Source of the DNA: Microbacteriaceae bacterium
GTDB taxonomy: Bacteria; Actinomycetota; Actinomycetes; Actinomycetales; Microbacteriaceae
NCBI GenBank assembly: GCA_025464975.1
Contig: JAODMT010000024.1
Span: forward strand, 186,001 to 250,000
Length of the DNA stretch: 64,000 nt
Direction: 5' to 3'
Made by a program: the position numbers and the translations under genes. Position 1 is the stretch's first letter; each line of letters starts with the position of its first letter. The notes under the pieces were generated by a model. The model worked only from the letters and a program-made list of their open reading frames with translations, ran no database searches and had not been told where the DNA came from. Shown here one piece after another: positions 1-7,590 of the stretch.

Positions 1-236
1 GTGTGAGCACCGGCCAGACCGGCGTCGGCGGCGGAACGGCCGGCCGGATCCGGTTGATCGGCGGCTCGGCGCACGCGCTCGCGGATGCGCTGGCCGGCGA
101 TCCGGACGTGGCCGTGTACCCGGGACCGGTCACCACCTCCGGGCGAATCGAGTTGCTCCCCTTTCTAGTCGAACAGGCGATCAGCATCACCGCCCACCGA
201 TTCGGCAACCCCGATCCCTCGATGACTTTTAGCTAA
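1..236 (+). CDS. putA: Proline dehydrogenase / P5C dehydrogenase, C-terminal fragment
   Basis: This is the 3' end of a gene entering from the left edge; the first complete codon is at 3. The visible 77 residues contain PDVAVYPGPVTTSGRIELLPF followed by QAISITAHRFGNP, which I recognise as the extreme C-terminus of actinobacterial bifunctional PutA-type enzymes that oxidise proline to P5C and then to glutamate. Catalytic domains lie outside the window, so the call rests on the tail alone. The pathway fits the downstream arginine genes (2875-5009), whose product glutamate semialdehyde is the P5C dehydrogenase substrate. Confidence 0.7.
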   Translation, partial: VSTGQTGVGGGTAGRIRLIGGSAHALADALAGDPDVAVYPGPVTTSGRIELLPFLVEQAISITAHRFGNPDPSMTFS

Positions 237-247
237 GGAGAACCCCC

Positions 248-1081
248 GTGTCGACCGCGCCTACCGTCCTTCCCCTCAACACCGGCTCATCCATCCCGCT
301 CATCGGCCTCGGCACCTCGCCGCTCACCGACGAAGAGGTCGCTCCGGCCGTCGTTGCTGCGGTCGAGGCCGGCTACCGGCACATCGACACGGCCGCCAGG
401 TACGGCAACGAGCGCGGAGTCGGCGAGGGCGTACGGCGCAGCGGCATTCCCCGCGAGCAGCTGTTCATCACGACGAAGCTCGACGGCATCTTCCAGGGAG
501 ACGACCGGGCGATCGGCGGTCTCGATGAGTCCCTCGAGCGACTCGGCCTCGACTACGTCGACCTGCTGCTTATCCACTGGCCGCTGCCACAGCGTGGGCA
601 GTACGTCTCCACCTGGCACACCTTCGAGAAGCTGTTCGCCGCGGGCAAGGCACGTGCGATCGGGCTCTCGAATTTCAAACCGGATCACGTGGCGACTCTC
701 GTGCGGGAGGCCGAGGTCCTTCCCGCGGTCAATCAGGTGCAGCTCAGCCCGTACACACCGCGACTGGCCGAGCGCCGAGCCAATGACCTGCACGGGATCG
801 TTACCGAGTCGTGGAGCCCAATCGGCGCCGGGAACGACCTGCTCTCCGCGCCGGCAATCGTCGCCATCGCCGAACGAATCGGCAAAACCCCGGCGCAGGT
901 GGTGTTGCGGTGGCACGTGCAGCAGTCGCTCGTTGCGATACCGAAGTCCGCCAACCCGAAGCGAATCGCGCAGAACATCGCGGTGTTCGATTTCGAGCTG
1001 ACTGCCGCGGACCTGTCATCCATCGCCGCCCTCGACAAGGGGCCGGCGGCCGGGGTCGATTCGGACGTGAGCGGCCACTAG
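248..1081 (+). CDS. Aldo/keto reductase (2,5-diketogluconate reductase type)
   Basis: 277 residues, the usual AKR length. The NADPH-dependent carbonyl-reductase tetrad is visible: Asp47 and Tyr52 in GYRHIDTAARYGNE, Lys77 in ITTKL and His110 in LLLIHWP. GLSNF and the late IPKSANPKRI motif (NADPH phosphate binding) are also present. The GTG start at 248 is preceded by AAGGAG at 235-240, which overlaps the putA stop region, so the two genes may be cotranscribed. The family is certain; the physiological substrate cannot be read from the sequence. Confidence 0.9.
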   Translation: MSTAPTVLPLNTGSSIPLIGLGTSPLTDEEVAPAVVAAVEAGYRHIDTAARYGNERGVGEGVRRSGIPREQLFITTKLDGIFQGDDRAIGGLDESLERLGLDYVDLLLIHWPLPQRGQYVSTWHTFEKLFAAGKARAIGLSNFKPDHVATLVREAEVLPAVNQVQLSPYTPRLAERRANDLHGIVTESWSPIGAGNDLLSAPAIVAIAERIGKTPAQVVLRWHVQQSLVAIPKSANPKRIAQNIAVFDFELTAADLSSIAALDKGPAAGVDSDVSGH

Positions 1082-1210
1082 GGCAGTAGTTTCTCTCAAA
1101 GATATCCGCCGGTAGCGCGTCATAGCTTCGTGCGTTCGTTGTCTCTTGCGGTGTACCTCGGCTTTCGCGCCCGGCGAAGGCGAGCCCCGCACCCGCGAAC
1201 GGAGACTGTC

Positions 1211-1855
1211 GTGACCCGAAACCACGCTGACCACATCCCCCCGGATCGTGAGCGCGACGGGGGAGGGGCGGTGACCATCCGGGGCGCCGATGACGCGGCC
1301 GACGGCTTCCATGACCGGGCCGATCGCCTGCTCGAGGCAAGCGCCCGTGGCGACCAGCAGGCGTTCGCCGAACTCGTCGACACTCTCGGACCGCGGGTGT
1401 TCCGCAGAATCCGGGCGGTGTTGCGGGACGAGGCGCAGTCCGAAGAGGTGATGCAAGACCTGTTTCTCGAGGTCTGGAGGCAGGCGGCCCGCTTCGATGC
1501 CCGGCGCGGCGGCGCGGTCGCCTGGATCATGGCCAGGGCACACGCCCGGGCCGTCGATCGGGTGCGTTCCGTCGTGGCTGATCGCGAAAGGGACCTGCGA
1601 GTCGGGCTGCGCGACCACCTGCCGGAATATGACTCCGTGGTCGAGTCAATCGAGGTCCGCGGCGATTTCCTTCGGGTGGCTCGGGCGCTTCGGCGGTTGA
1701 CCGCGGTGCAGGCCGAGGCGGTGGTTCTCGCCTACCGGGACGGCTATAGTCACGCCGAGCTTGCCGAGAAGCTCGGCGTTCCGCTCGGCACAATCAAGTC
1801 GCGCATTCATGACGGGATGCGGCATCTTCGTGAGGATCTCGGCGTGGCCGCCTGA
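1211..1855 (+). CDS. ECF-type RNA polymerase sigma factor (SigK-like)
   Basis: About 214 residues with both ECF sigma regions. Region 2 reads ARGDQQAFAELVD, then RDEAQSEEVMQDLFLEVW and ARAHARAVDRVRS. Region 4 is LTAVQAEAVVLAYRDGYSHAELAEKLGVP with the helix-turn-helix GTIKSRIHDGMRHLRE. The pattern is closest to the SigK/SigL group. The start is uncertain: GTG 1211 has GGAGA six bases upstream, while GTG 1271 has GGAGG only four bases upstream and would give the more usual ~194 residues. No anti-sigma gene follows, which is unusual for this group; the next gene is a GntR regulator. Confidence 0.88.
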   Translation: MTRNHADHIPPDRERDGGGAVTIRGADDAADGFHDRADRLLEASARGDQQAFAELVDTLGPRVFRRIRAVLRDEAQSEEVMQDLFLEVWRQAARFDARRGGAVAWIMARAHARAVDRVRSVVADRERDLRVGLRDHLPEYDSVVESIEVRGDFLRVARALRRLTAVQAEAVVLAYRDGYSHAELAEKLGVPLGTIKSRIHDGMRHLREDLGVAA

Positions 1856-1862
1856 GCAAACC

Positions 1863-1891
1863 TTGACGGTTGGCCAATGTACTCGTACAGT
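1863..1891 (+). promoter_or_regulatory. Sigma-70-type promoter of the YtrA-like regulator
   Basis: TTGACG at 1863-1868 and TACAGT at 1886-1891 are separated by exactly 17 nt. A transcript would start near 1898 and carry the GAGGAG site before the ATG at 1924. Confidence 0.6.
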
Positions 1892-1923
1892 CTGGGTTCT
1901 TGGTACCCACAGAGGAGTCCCCC

Positions 1924-2295
1924 ATGAGTTCCCCGCTCAGCCTGGCCCTCGACCACGCGTCGATGTTTCCCCCGTACGAGCAGATTCGCGTTCAGATCAT
2001 CGACGCGGTGAGTTCCGGCGGCGTTGCCGCCGGGGCCAAGCTCCCCACCGTGCGGAGCCTTGCCGTTGACCTCGGTGTCGCGCCCAACACGGTGGCGCGC
2101 AGCTACCGCGAGCTCGAGCGGGACGGTGTGATCGAGACCCGCGGTCGCGCGGGTTCCTTCATCGCTCCATCCGGTGATGCGACGAGGCGGCAGGCCCAGG
2201 ATGCCGCGGCGGCGTTCGTTACCCGCATCCGTCAATTGCGAGTCGACGCCGACGTGGCGCTCGATCTGGTCAGGGCGGCCCTCGACTCGCCGTAG
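1924..2295 (+). CDS. GntR family regulator, YtrA subfamily (short)
   Basis: 123 residues. An N-terminal winged helix (PPYEQIRVQIIDAV, then GAKLPTVRSLAVDLGVAPNTVARSYREL and GVIETRGRAGSFI) is followed by only a short helical tail, as in the YtrA group. No FadR- or UTRA-type effector domain is present. The ATG at 1924 is chosen because GAGGAG lies 7 nt upstream and a good promoter precedes it. YtrA-type regulators usually sit beside ABC transporter genes. None is adjacent here, so its target is unknown. Confidence 0.85.
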   Translation: MSSPLSLALDHASMFPPYEQIRVQIIDAVSSGGVAAGAKLPTVRSLAVDLGVAPNTVARSYRELERDGVIETRGRAGSFIAPSGDATRRQAQDAAAAFVTRIRQLRVDADVALDLVRAALDSP

Positions 2296-2299
2296 GGAC

Positions 2300-2740
2300 T
2301 CAGCCCTCGCGGCTGCGGTGAATGAGCTTCGAAAGCACGATGGCGCTGCGGGTGTGGTCGACGTTCGGCGCGACTCGCACTCGCTCGAGGGCCAGTTCGA
2401 GCGACGGGATGTCCCGAGATCGCATGTGCACGATGGCGTCGGCGCTACCGGTCACCGTGCCGGCATCCACCACCTCCGGCACGTTCGAGAGGATGCGGCG
2501 GAGCTCCTCGGGGGCGACCGTGCCGCGGCAGAACAGCTCCACGTAGGCCTCGGTGCCGAGCCCATCTACGGCTGGGTCTACCTGAATGGTGAAGCCCCGA
2601 ATCACCCGATCGGCCACGAGACGGTCGACCCGCCGTTTGACCGCCGACGCGGACAACCCGATCACTTCGCCGATATCGCCGTAGCCGGCCCGTGCATTTT
2701 GGCGAAGCAGATCGATGATGCCGTAGTCGAGACTGTCCAT
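2300..2740 (-). CDS. Lrp/AsnC family transcriptional regulator
   Basis: 146 residues. The N-terminal HTH is DYGIIDLLRQNARAGYGDIGEVIGLSASAVKRRVDRL. A RAM/ACT-like effector domain follows (VTGSADAIVHMRSRDIPSLELALERV). The gene is divergent from the ddaH-rocD pair across a 134-bp gap holding inverted CAATATT/AATATTG boxes, so control of arginine catabolism is the natural inference. No ribosome binding site precedes the ATG. Instead TAGGGT lies at 2747-2752, six bases from the start, so the mRNA is probably leaderless. Confidence 0.88.
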   Translation of the reverse strand: MDSLDYGIIDLLRQNARAGYGDIGEVIGLSASAVKRRVDRLVADRVIRGFTIQVDPAVDGLGTEAYVELFCRGTVAPEELRRILSNVPEVVDAGTVTGSADAIVHMRSRDIPSLELALERVRVAPNVDHTRSAIVLSKLIHRSREG

Positions 2741-2770
2741 GGCCTAACCCTACGGCCATCCATTGTGCCT

Positions 2771-2818
2771 GTGGCGCAATATTCGGCGATTTTGTGCGCT
2801 CCACGCCACTAAATATTG
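2771..2818. promoter_or_regulatory. Candidate Lrp-type operator between the divergent genes
   Basis: CAATATT (2777-2783) and AATATTG (2812-2818) form an inverted pair centred 35 bp apart. A second inverted pair, GTGGCG (2771-2776) and CGCCAC (2804-2809), is interleaved with it. The AT-rich box at 2810-2817 may also supply the -10 of the rightward gene. Operator assignment is inference from position and symmetry. Confidence 0.45.
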
Positions 2819-2874
2819 GATGTGTGCGTGTGAGACTGGAACGACCCCACACTCAGACTTCCGAAGGAGCCCCC

Positions 2875-3738
2875 GTGTCGGCCACCATGCCCGCAACGAA
2901 CGTTGCCACAGCCACCCGCATTCCCAGCAAGCGCACCATCCTCATGTGCCGCCCGGACTTCTTCACGGTGAACTATCGGATCAACCCCTGGATGCATCCG
3001 GAGGACCCGACGGACACCTCCCTCGCCGTGCGCCAGTGGGAATCGCTCTACCGCGTCTACCTCGACCTCGGCTTCGATGTGCAGCTCGTCGACCCGATCG
3101 ACGGGCTGCCGGACATGGTCTACGCCGCCAACGGCGGTTTCGTGCTCGACAACATCGCCTACGGGGCGAGCTTCGCCTACCCGGAACGCCAGCCGGAGGG
3201 CCCCGCCTATATGGAGTGGTTCGCGGCCAACGGCTTCGACGTGAAGAAGCCGCAGAGCATCAACGAGGGTGAGGGCGACTTCCTCCTCGTCGGCGACGTC
3301 ATTCTCGCGGGAACCGGATTCCGCAGCGCGACCGACAGCCACCGCGAGCTCTCCCGGATTTACGGCAGGGAGGTCGTCTCCCTCGAACTGATCAACCCGA
3401 GCTTCTACCACCTCGACACCGCGATCGCCGTGCTCGACCCCGACCCGGCGGAGGGCGAGCAGGCAAACATCGCCTATCTCCCCAGCGCCTTCAACGAGGA
3501 GGGGCTCGCCATCCTGCGCGAACGGTTCCCCGACGCGATCCTCGTCAACGAGGAGGACGCCGCCGTGCTCGGGCTCAACTCGTTCAGCGACGGCTACAAC
3601 GTCGTCATCGCCTCCCGCGCGAAGGACTTCGAGCGCCAGCTCCGCGAGCGCGGCTACAACCCGATCGGTGTCGACCTCAGCGAGCTGTTGCTCGGTGGCG
3701 GCGGCGTGAAGTGTTGCACTCTCGAGTTGCGGCGATGA
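2875..3738 (+). CDS. ddaH: Arginine amidinohydrolase family protein (DDAH-like; possibly arginine dihydrolase)
   Basis: 287 residues of the guanidino-group-modifying (pentein) superfamily. Candidate catalytic residues are Asn37 in INPWM, Asp80 and Asn86 in PDMVYAANGGFV, a His in SFYHLDTAIAV and Cys280 in GGGVKCCTLELR. Automatic pipelines call this family dimethylargininase. However, the VNYRINPWM and AANGG motifs match cyanobacterial ArgZ/AgrE-type arginine dihydrolases as I recall them, which convert arginine directly to ornithine. The rocD gene overlapping its stop consumes ornithine and supports that reading. The GTG start at 2875 follows GAAGGAG (2862-2868). Family certain; exact reaction unsettled. 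Confidence 0.85.
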   Translation: MSATMPATNVATATRIPSKRTILMCRPDFFTVNYRINPWMHPEDPTDTSLAVRQWESLYRVYLDLGFDVQLVDPIDGLPDMVYAANGGFVLDNIAYGASFAYPERQPEGPAYMEWFAANGFDVKKPQSINEGEGDFLLVGDVILAGTGFRSATDSHRELSRIYGREVVSLELINPSFYHLDTAIAVLDPDPAEGEQANIAYLPSAFNEEGLAILRERFPDAILVNEEDAAVLGLNSFSDGYNVVIASRAKDFERQLRERGYNPIGVDLSELLLGGGGVKCCTLELRR

Positions 3739-5009
3739 GCTCCCCGGTCGCGGTGACGCCGATGGGCGCGAGGGGCAAGGCGGGCGCAACCGCCGTCGGT
3801 GCGGTTCAGTCTGCCGCGCTGATCGACGCCGAAAACGAGCACATCGCCCACACCTATCATCCGCTTCCGGTGGTCGTCGCCTCCGCCGAGGGCGCCTGGG
3901 TGACGGATGTCGAGGGTCGACGGTACCTCGATTGCCTCGCGGCCTACTCCGCGGTGAACTTCGGTCACGGGCATCCGGCGCTCGTCGCTGCCGCCAGCGC
4001 CCAGCTCGGCAGGGTGACCCTCACGAGCCGCGCATTCCACAACGACCAGCTCGGACCGTTCGTCGGCGCGCTCGCGTCGCTCGCCAAGAAGGACATGGTC
4101 ATCCCGATGAACACCGGGGCGGAGGCGGTCGAGTCCGGCCTCAAGCTCGCGAGGGCCTGGGGGTACCGGGTCAAGGGCGTGCAGCCCGACCGGGCCAACA
4201 TCATCGTGGCCGACGGCAACTTCCACGGGCGAACGATCACGATCATCAGCTTTTCGGATGACGCGGCGGCGACCAAGGACTTCGGGCCGTTCACCCCGGG
4301 CTTCCGCTCGGTTCCCTACGGCGACGCCGCGGCGATCGAAGCGGCGATCGACGAAAACACCGTCGCCGTTCTCCTCGAACCGATCCAGGGGGAGGCCGGC
4401 ATCCGGATCCCTCCGGCCGACTATCTGCCCGCGGTGCGGGAGATCGCCACCCGCCATAACGTGCTCTTCATCGCCGACGAGATCCAGTCCGGGCTCGGCC
4501 GCACCGGTGCGACCTTCCAGTGCGACAATGTCGGCGTCGTGCCCGACCTGTATCTACTCGGAAAGGCTCTCGGCGGCGGAATAGTTCCCGTCTCCGCGGT
4601 GGTCGGCAACGCGGACATCCTCGGCGTCCTCGGCACCGGCGAACACGGTTCGACGTTCGGCGGGAACCCCCTCGCCGCCGCCGTCGGTTCCGCGGTGGTG
4701 GCCCTCCTCGAGACCGGTGAGTATCAGGAGCGGGCACGTGTTCTTGGCGCGAGACTGGCCGAACGTCTCGAGGCCCTGATCGGTCTCGGCGTCGTCGCGG
4801 TGCGCTCGGCCGGCCTGTGGGCGGGCGTCGACATCGATCCCGATCTGGCGACCGGCCGACGGGTGTGCGAGTTGCTCATGCAGCGTGGCGTGCTCGCGAA
4901 GGACACTCACGGCTCGACCATTCGCCTCGCGCCGCCGATCGTGATCTCGCAAGAGGACCTGGACTTCGCCGTCGATCAGCTCGAGGCGGTGCTGACCGAC
5001 CTCCGCTAG
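3735..5009 (+). CDS. rocD: Ornithine--oxo-acid transaminase
   Basis: 424 residues, class III PLP aminotransferase: ornithine plus 2-oxoglutarate to glutamate semialdehyde plus glutamate. Visible motifs are NTGAEAVESGLKLAR, the Asp of FIADEIQSGLGRTG, the Schiff-base Lys in YLLGKALGGG, and STFGGNPLAAAV. The ATG at 3735 overlaps the upstream stop (ATGA), indicating translational coupling with the amidinohydrolase. The product cyclises to P5C, the substrate of the dehydrogenase whose end is at the left edge of the window. Confidence 0.95.
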   Translation: MSSPVAVTPMGARGKAGATAVGAVQSAALIDAENEHIAHTYHPLPVVVASAEGAWVTDVEGRRYLDCLAAYSAVNFGHGHPALVAAASAQLGRVTLTSRAFHNDQLGPFVGALASLAKKDMVIPMNTGAEAVESGLKLARAWGYRVKGVQPDRANIIVADGNFHGRTITIISFSDDAAATKDFGPFTPGFRSVPYGDAAAIEAAIDENTVAVLLEPIQGEAGIRIPPADYLPAVREIATRHNVLFIADEIQSGLGRTGATFQCDNVGVVPDLYLLGKALGGGIVPVSAVVGNADILGVLGTGEHGSTFGGNPLAAAVGSAVVALLETGEYQERARVLGARLAERLEALIGLGVVAVRSAGLWAGVDIDPDLATGRRVCELLMQRGVLAKDTHGSTIRLAPPIVISQEDLDFAVDQLEAVLTDLR

Positions 5010-5088
5010 CCCGGGCGGCGCGGCGCCACATCCGTAGCCGGTCCATGTCCTGCACCCGGTCGCCGTCGGAGCCGCTGTGTCGATCACG

Positions 5089-5122
5089 CATGGTACCGGG
5101 TTGGCACTAATTCGGTACCATG
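5089..5122. promoter_or_regulatory. Inverted-repeat operator / leaderless promoter of vapBC
   Basis: CATGGTACCG (5089-5098) and CGGTACCATG (5113-5122) form a perfect 10-bp inverted repeat with a 14-nt spacer. Each arm contains the palindrome GGTACC. The right arm supplies a -10-like TACCAT (5116-5121), six bases from the antitoxin ATG, and there is no ribosome binding site. Bound antitoxin would cover the -10 box, as expected for autoregulation. Confidence 0.7.
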
Positions 5123-5127
5123 AGCGT

Positions 5128-5397
5128 ATGGCCACAAATCTCCGGCTTCGTCCCGAAACCGAGAGCGCTCTCCGCGCGGAGTCGCTCCGCACCGGCCGTT
5201 CGCAACAGGACCTGATTCGCGAGGCGCTCGACCGGTATCTCGGACATCAGAGCCCGACAACAGGATCATCGCCCACGCTCGTGACGCTGGGGATGGCGCG
5301 GCCACCCCGCCCGTTCCTTCCCGAACCGGCCCACCGGATCAGACTGCCGGAAGGGATGACAGCTGCGGATCTGCTCGACCGGGATGATCGCCTGTAA
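5128..5397 (+). CDS. vapB: Antitoxin, ribbon-helix-helix VapB type
   Basis: 89 residues. The N-terminal half reads NLRLRPETESALRAESLRTGRSQQDLIREALDRYL, a typical RHH DNA-binding fold. The remainder, ending in IRLPEGMTAADLLDRDDRL, is the extended toxin-wrapping tail. The stop codon overlaps the toxin start by one base. The start at 5128 is favoured over in-frame codons upstream because they lie inside the operator. It should repress its own promoter through the inverted repeat just upstream. Confidence 0.88.
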   Translation: MATNLRLRPETESALRAESLRTGRSQQDLIREALDRYLGHQSPTTGSSPTLVTLGMARPPRPFLPEPAHRIRLPEGMTAADLLDRDDRL

Positions 5398-5825
5398 TGC
5401 GCGTCTATCTCGACAGCAGCGCGCTGGTCAAGCGAGCTTTCGAAGAGGCAGAGTCCGATGCGGTCGAGGACGCAGTGCGTGGCTACATCGCCGCTGGAGT
5501 CGAACTCTATTCGTCCTCACTCGCCGTCGTCGAGGTTGGCCGCGCGCTTCGCGCCAGGAGCGACCATGATGTGCCGGACAGACTTGCACCACTCGTCGAT
5601 GTCGCTCTCGGCGGTGTAGCCGAGATCCCGATCAACGACCAGATCGTGAGTCTTGCACGCCGCATCGGTCCACCCGTCTTGCGCACCCTTGACGCGATAC
5701 ACCTTGCGTCAGCGGTGTACGCCGACGCTGACCTTGTCATGGCATTCGACAGGCGAGTGCTTGCCGCGGCGGGGGAATTGGGATTCCGCGTCGTCTCGCC
5801 GGGACGCGCGATACCGGGCGCATGA
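5397..5825 (+). CDS. vapC: Ribonuclease toxin, PIN domain VapC type
   Basis: 142 residues. The acidic metal-binding residues of PIN nucleases are visible: Asp in VYLDSSALVK, Glu in AVVEVGRAL, Asp in TLDAIHLASA and Asp in VMAFDRR. VapC toxins cleave specific RNAs, often tRNAs, when the antitoxin is lost; which RNA cannot be read here. Start overlaps the antitoxin stop (TAATG). All key residues are intact, so the toxin looks active. Confidence 0.9.
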   Translation: MRVYLDSSALVKRAFEEAESDAVEDAVRGYIAAGVELYSSSLAVVEVGRALRARSDHDVPDRLAPLVDVALGGVAEIPINDQIVSLARRIGPPVLRTLDAIHLASAVYADADLVMAFDRRVLAAAGELGFRVVSPGRAIPGA

Positions 5826-6059
5826 GCGATGCGGTGCCGGTGGACGTTTTGCGGGTATTCACGGACGAGAACGGCGGCTTCGGAAACAAGCTCGGCATCG
5901 TGCGATCGACGGAGAAGGCGATGGAGCTGTCATTCGCGGGGCATCCTAGCGTCGGTGTTGCATGGTGGCTCGCCGCGCAAGGCACACCGGTCGGCGTGCT
6001 GCTCGAGGGTCATCGACGTCGGTGGCCGCACGGTGCACGATCGGACCATCGCGTTCTGA
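5822..6059 (+). pseudogene. PhzF-family isomerase/epimerase remnant
   Basis: Three pieces of a ~280-residue PhzF protein remain. The N-terminus is VDVLRVFTDENGGFGNKLGIV. It is fused directly to the conserved ELSFAGHPSVGVAWWLAA segment. After ~6015, in a different frame, comes a C-terminal tail VIDVGGRTVHDRTIAF followed by a stop. Two internal deletions and a frame change make the gene non-functional. Its ATG overlaps the vapC stop (ATGA), so it may still be translated as a coupled fragment. Confidence 0.7.
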
Positions 6060-6159
6060 CCGAAATGTTCGACCGTCGTGCTCCGCAGGGTCGACGATCA
6101 GACCGGGGGAACGCCGCCGAGCGTTCGGCGGCGGCCACCTCCCTGATAAATTCGGCACG

Positions 6160-7197
6160 GTGAACAGCTTTCCGAGACACCTTCCCTCATCGACCGAAAC
6201 GCCGCTTCGCGGTGGAGCAGTTCTGCGCTGGGGCGTTCTGGCCCCCGGGCAGATCGCGTTCGACTTCGTGACGACCCTTCACCGCAACACCGATCAGCGG
6301 GTGCACGCGGTGGCCTCCCGGTCGATCGAGCGCGCCGAGACCTTCGCGCGAGAGTTCGAGATCCCGCGCGCCTACGGCGACTACGAAAGACTCGTTGCCG
6401 ACCCCGACATCGATGTCGTCTACATCGCCGCCCCGCATAGCGAGCACCGCCGGCTCGCCCTGCTCGCGATCGCGGCGGGCAAGCACGTGCTGGTAGAGAA
6501 GCCGATTGGCGTGAACGCGGGCGAAGCCCGGGACATCGCCGAGGCGGCACGCGCGGCCGGCGTGTTCGCGATGGAGGCGATGTGGTCGCGCTTTCTGCCG
6601 CAGACGACCGTCATCGCCACGCTGCTCGAGGATGGTGCCTTCGGCGACGTCGGCATCGTGACCGCCGACTTCGGTGGGGTCTTCGAGTTCGACCCGCTCG
6701 GTCGCGCCTTCAATCCGAAGCTCGGCGGCGGCGCGCTGCTCGACCTCGGCGTCTACTCGATCTGGTTTGCGAACTTCGCGCTCGGCGCCCCGTCCTCGGT
6801 GACGGCGACCGGCACGGTGACCTCGACCGGGGTGGACGGCCAGTCCGCGCTCGTCTTGGGCACCGAATCCGGCGCACAGGCGCTCGTGAGCTCGAGCATG
6901 CTCGCGGCCACCCCGGTGACCGCGAGCATCAGCGGAAGCCTCGCCCGGGTCGAGATAGATGGCCCATTCGTCTCACCCGGCGGCTTCACCCTGCACGGGG
7001 TCGGCGCAAGTGAACCGCTGCGATTCGACGACGCGACCGGATTCCGCTGGCGCGACGGGCTCGCCTGGCAGGCCACGGCGGTGGCGAATCACATCGCCGA
7101 CGGCCTGACCGAGTCGCCGCTGCATCCGCTTGACCGCACCATCGAGGTGCTCGCCACCATCGACGAGGCACGCCGCCAGCTCGGCCTGCCGGCCTAG
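6160..7197 (+). CDS. Gfo/Idh/MocA family oxidoreductase
   Basis: 345 residues. The Rossmann part includes LRWGVLAPGQIAFDF, DIDVVYIAAPHSEH and the signature AGKHVLVEKPIGVN. The C-terminal half (GGALLDLGVYSIWF) is the GFO_IDH_MocA alpha/beta domain. The family oxidises or reduces sugars and related polyols with NAD(P); the substrate is unknown. The GTG at 6160 is chosen because the Rossmann fold starts shortly after it and TAAATT (6147-6152) sits seven bases upstream with no ribosome binding site, suggesting a leaderless transcript. Confidence 0.88.
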   Translation: MNSFPRHLPSSTETPLRGGAVLRWGVLAPGQIAFDFVTTLHRNTDQRVHAVASRSIERAETFAREFEIPRAYGDYERLVADPDIDVVYIAAPHSEHRRLALLAIAAGKHVLVEKPIGVNAGEARDIAEAARAAGVFAMEAMWSRFLPQTTVIATLLEDGAFGDVGIVTADFGGVFEFDPLGRAFNPKLGGGALLDLGVYSIWFANFALGAPSSVTATGTVTSTGVDGQSALVLGTESGAQALVSSSMLAATPVTASISGSLARVEIDGPFVSPGGFTLHGVGASEPLRFDDATGFRWRDGLAWQATAVANHIADGLTESPLHPLDRTIEVLATIDEARRQLGLPA

Positions 7198-7206
7198 CGG
7201 GGCACG

Positions 7207-7580
7207 GTGACCGAGAAGTCCACCGCGACCAAACTCCAGATCAAGCCCGACTACACCGTTTACGTCACGGGGCAGCCCGATGTCGAACACCTGATCGGCC
7301 GACTCCCCGACGGCGCGCGCACCACCGGGGAGCAGGGCCATGCCGACGCGGCACTCGTCTTCGTCGCCAACAGTGCCGAACTGCGCCAGCGACTCACAGA
7401 CACGCTTCCCCGCCTCGGCGGCGCGCAAGCCGTGTGGATCTGCTATCCCAAGGGCAACAAGACCGACATCAACCGGACACCATCTGGTCCAGCGTCAGGG
7501 GTGCAGGCTGGAAACTCGTCAGCAATATCTCGATCGACACGACCTGGTCGGCGCTTCGGGCAAGGCCGGACACCGACTGA
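7207..7580 (+). pseudogene. DUF3052-like small protein, frameshifted
   Basis: The first 90 residues read through EKSTATKLQIKP, VWICYPKGNK and TDINR, which resembles actinobacterial DUF3052 proteins. At about 7475-7476 one base appears to be missing. Reading on in the next frame restores DTIWSSVRGAGWKLVSNIS and TTWSALRARP, ending at the TGA at 7578-7580. The uninterrupted frame instead continues as unrelated sequence to 7674. Either a real inactivating deletion or an assembly error. Confidence 0.6.
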
Positions 7581-7590
7581 CTTGACACGG

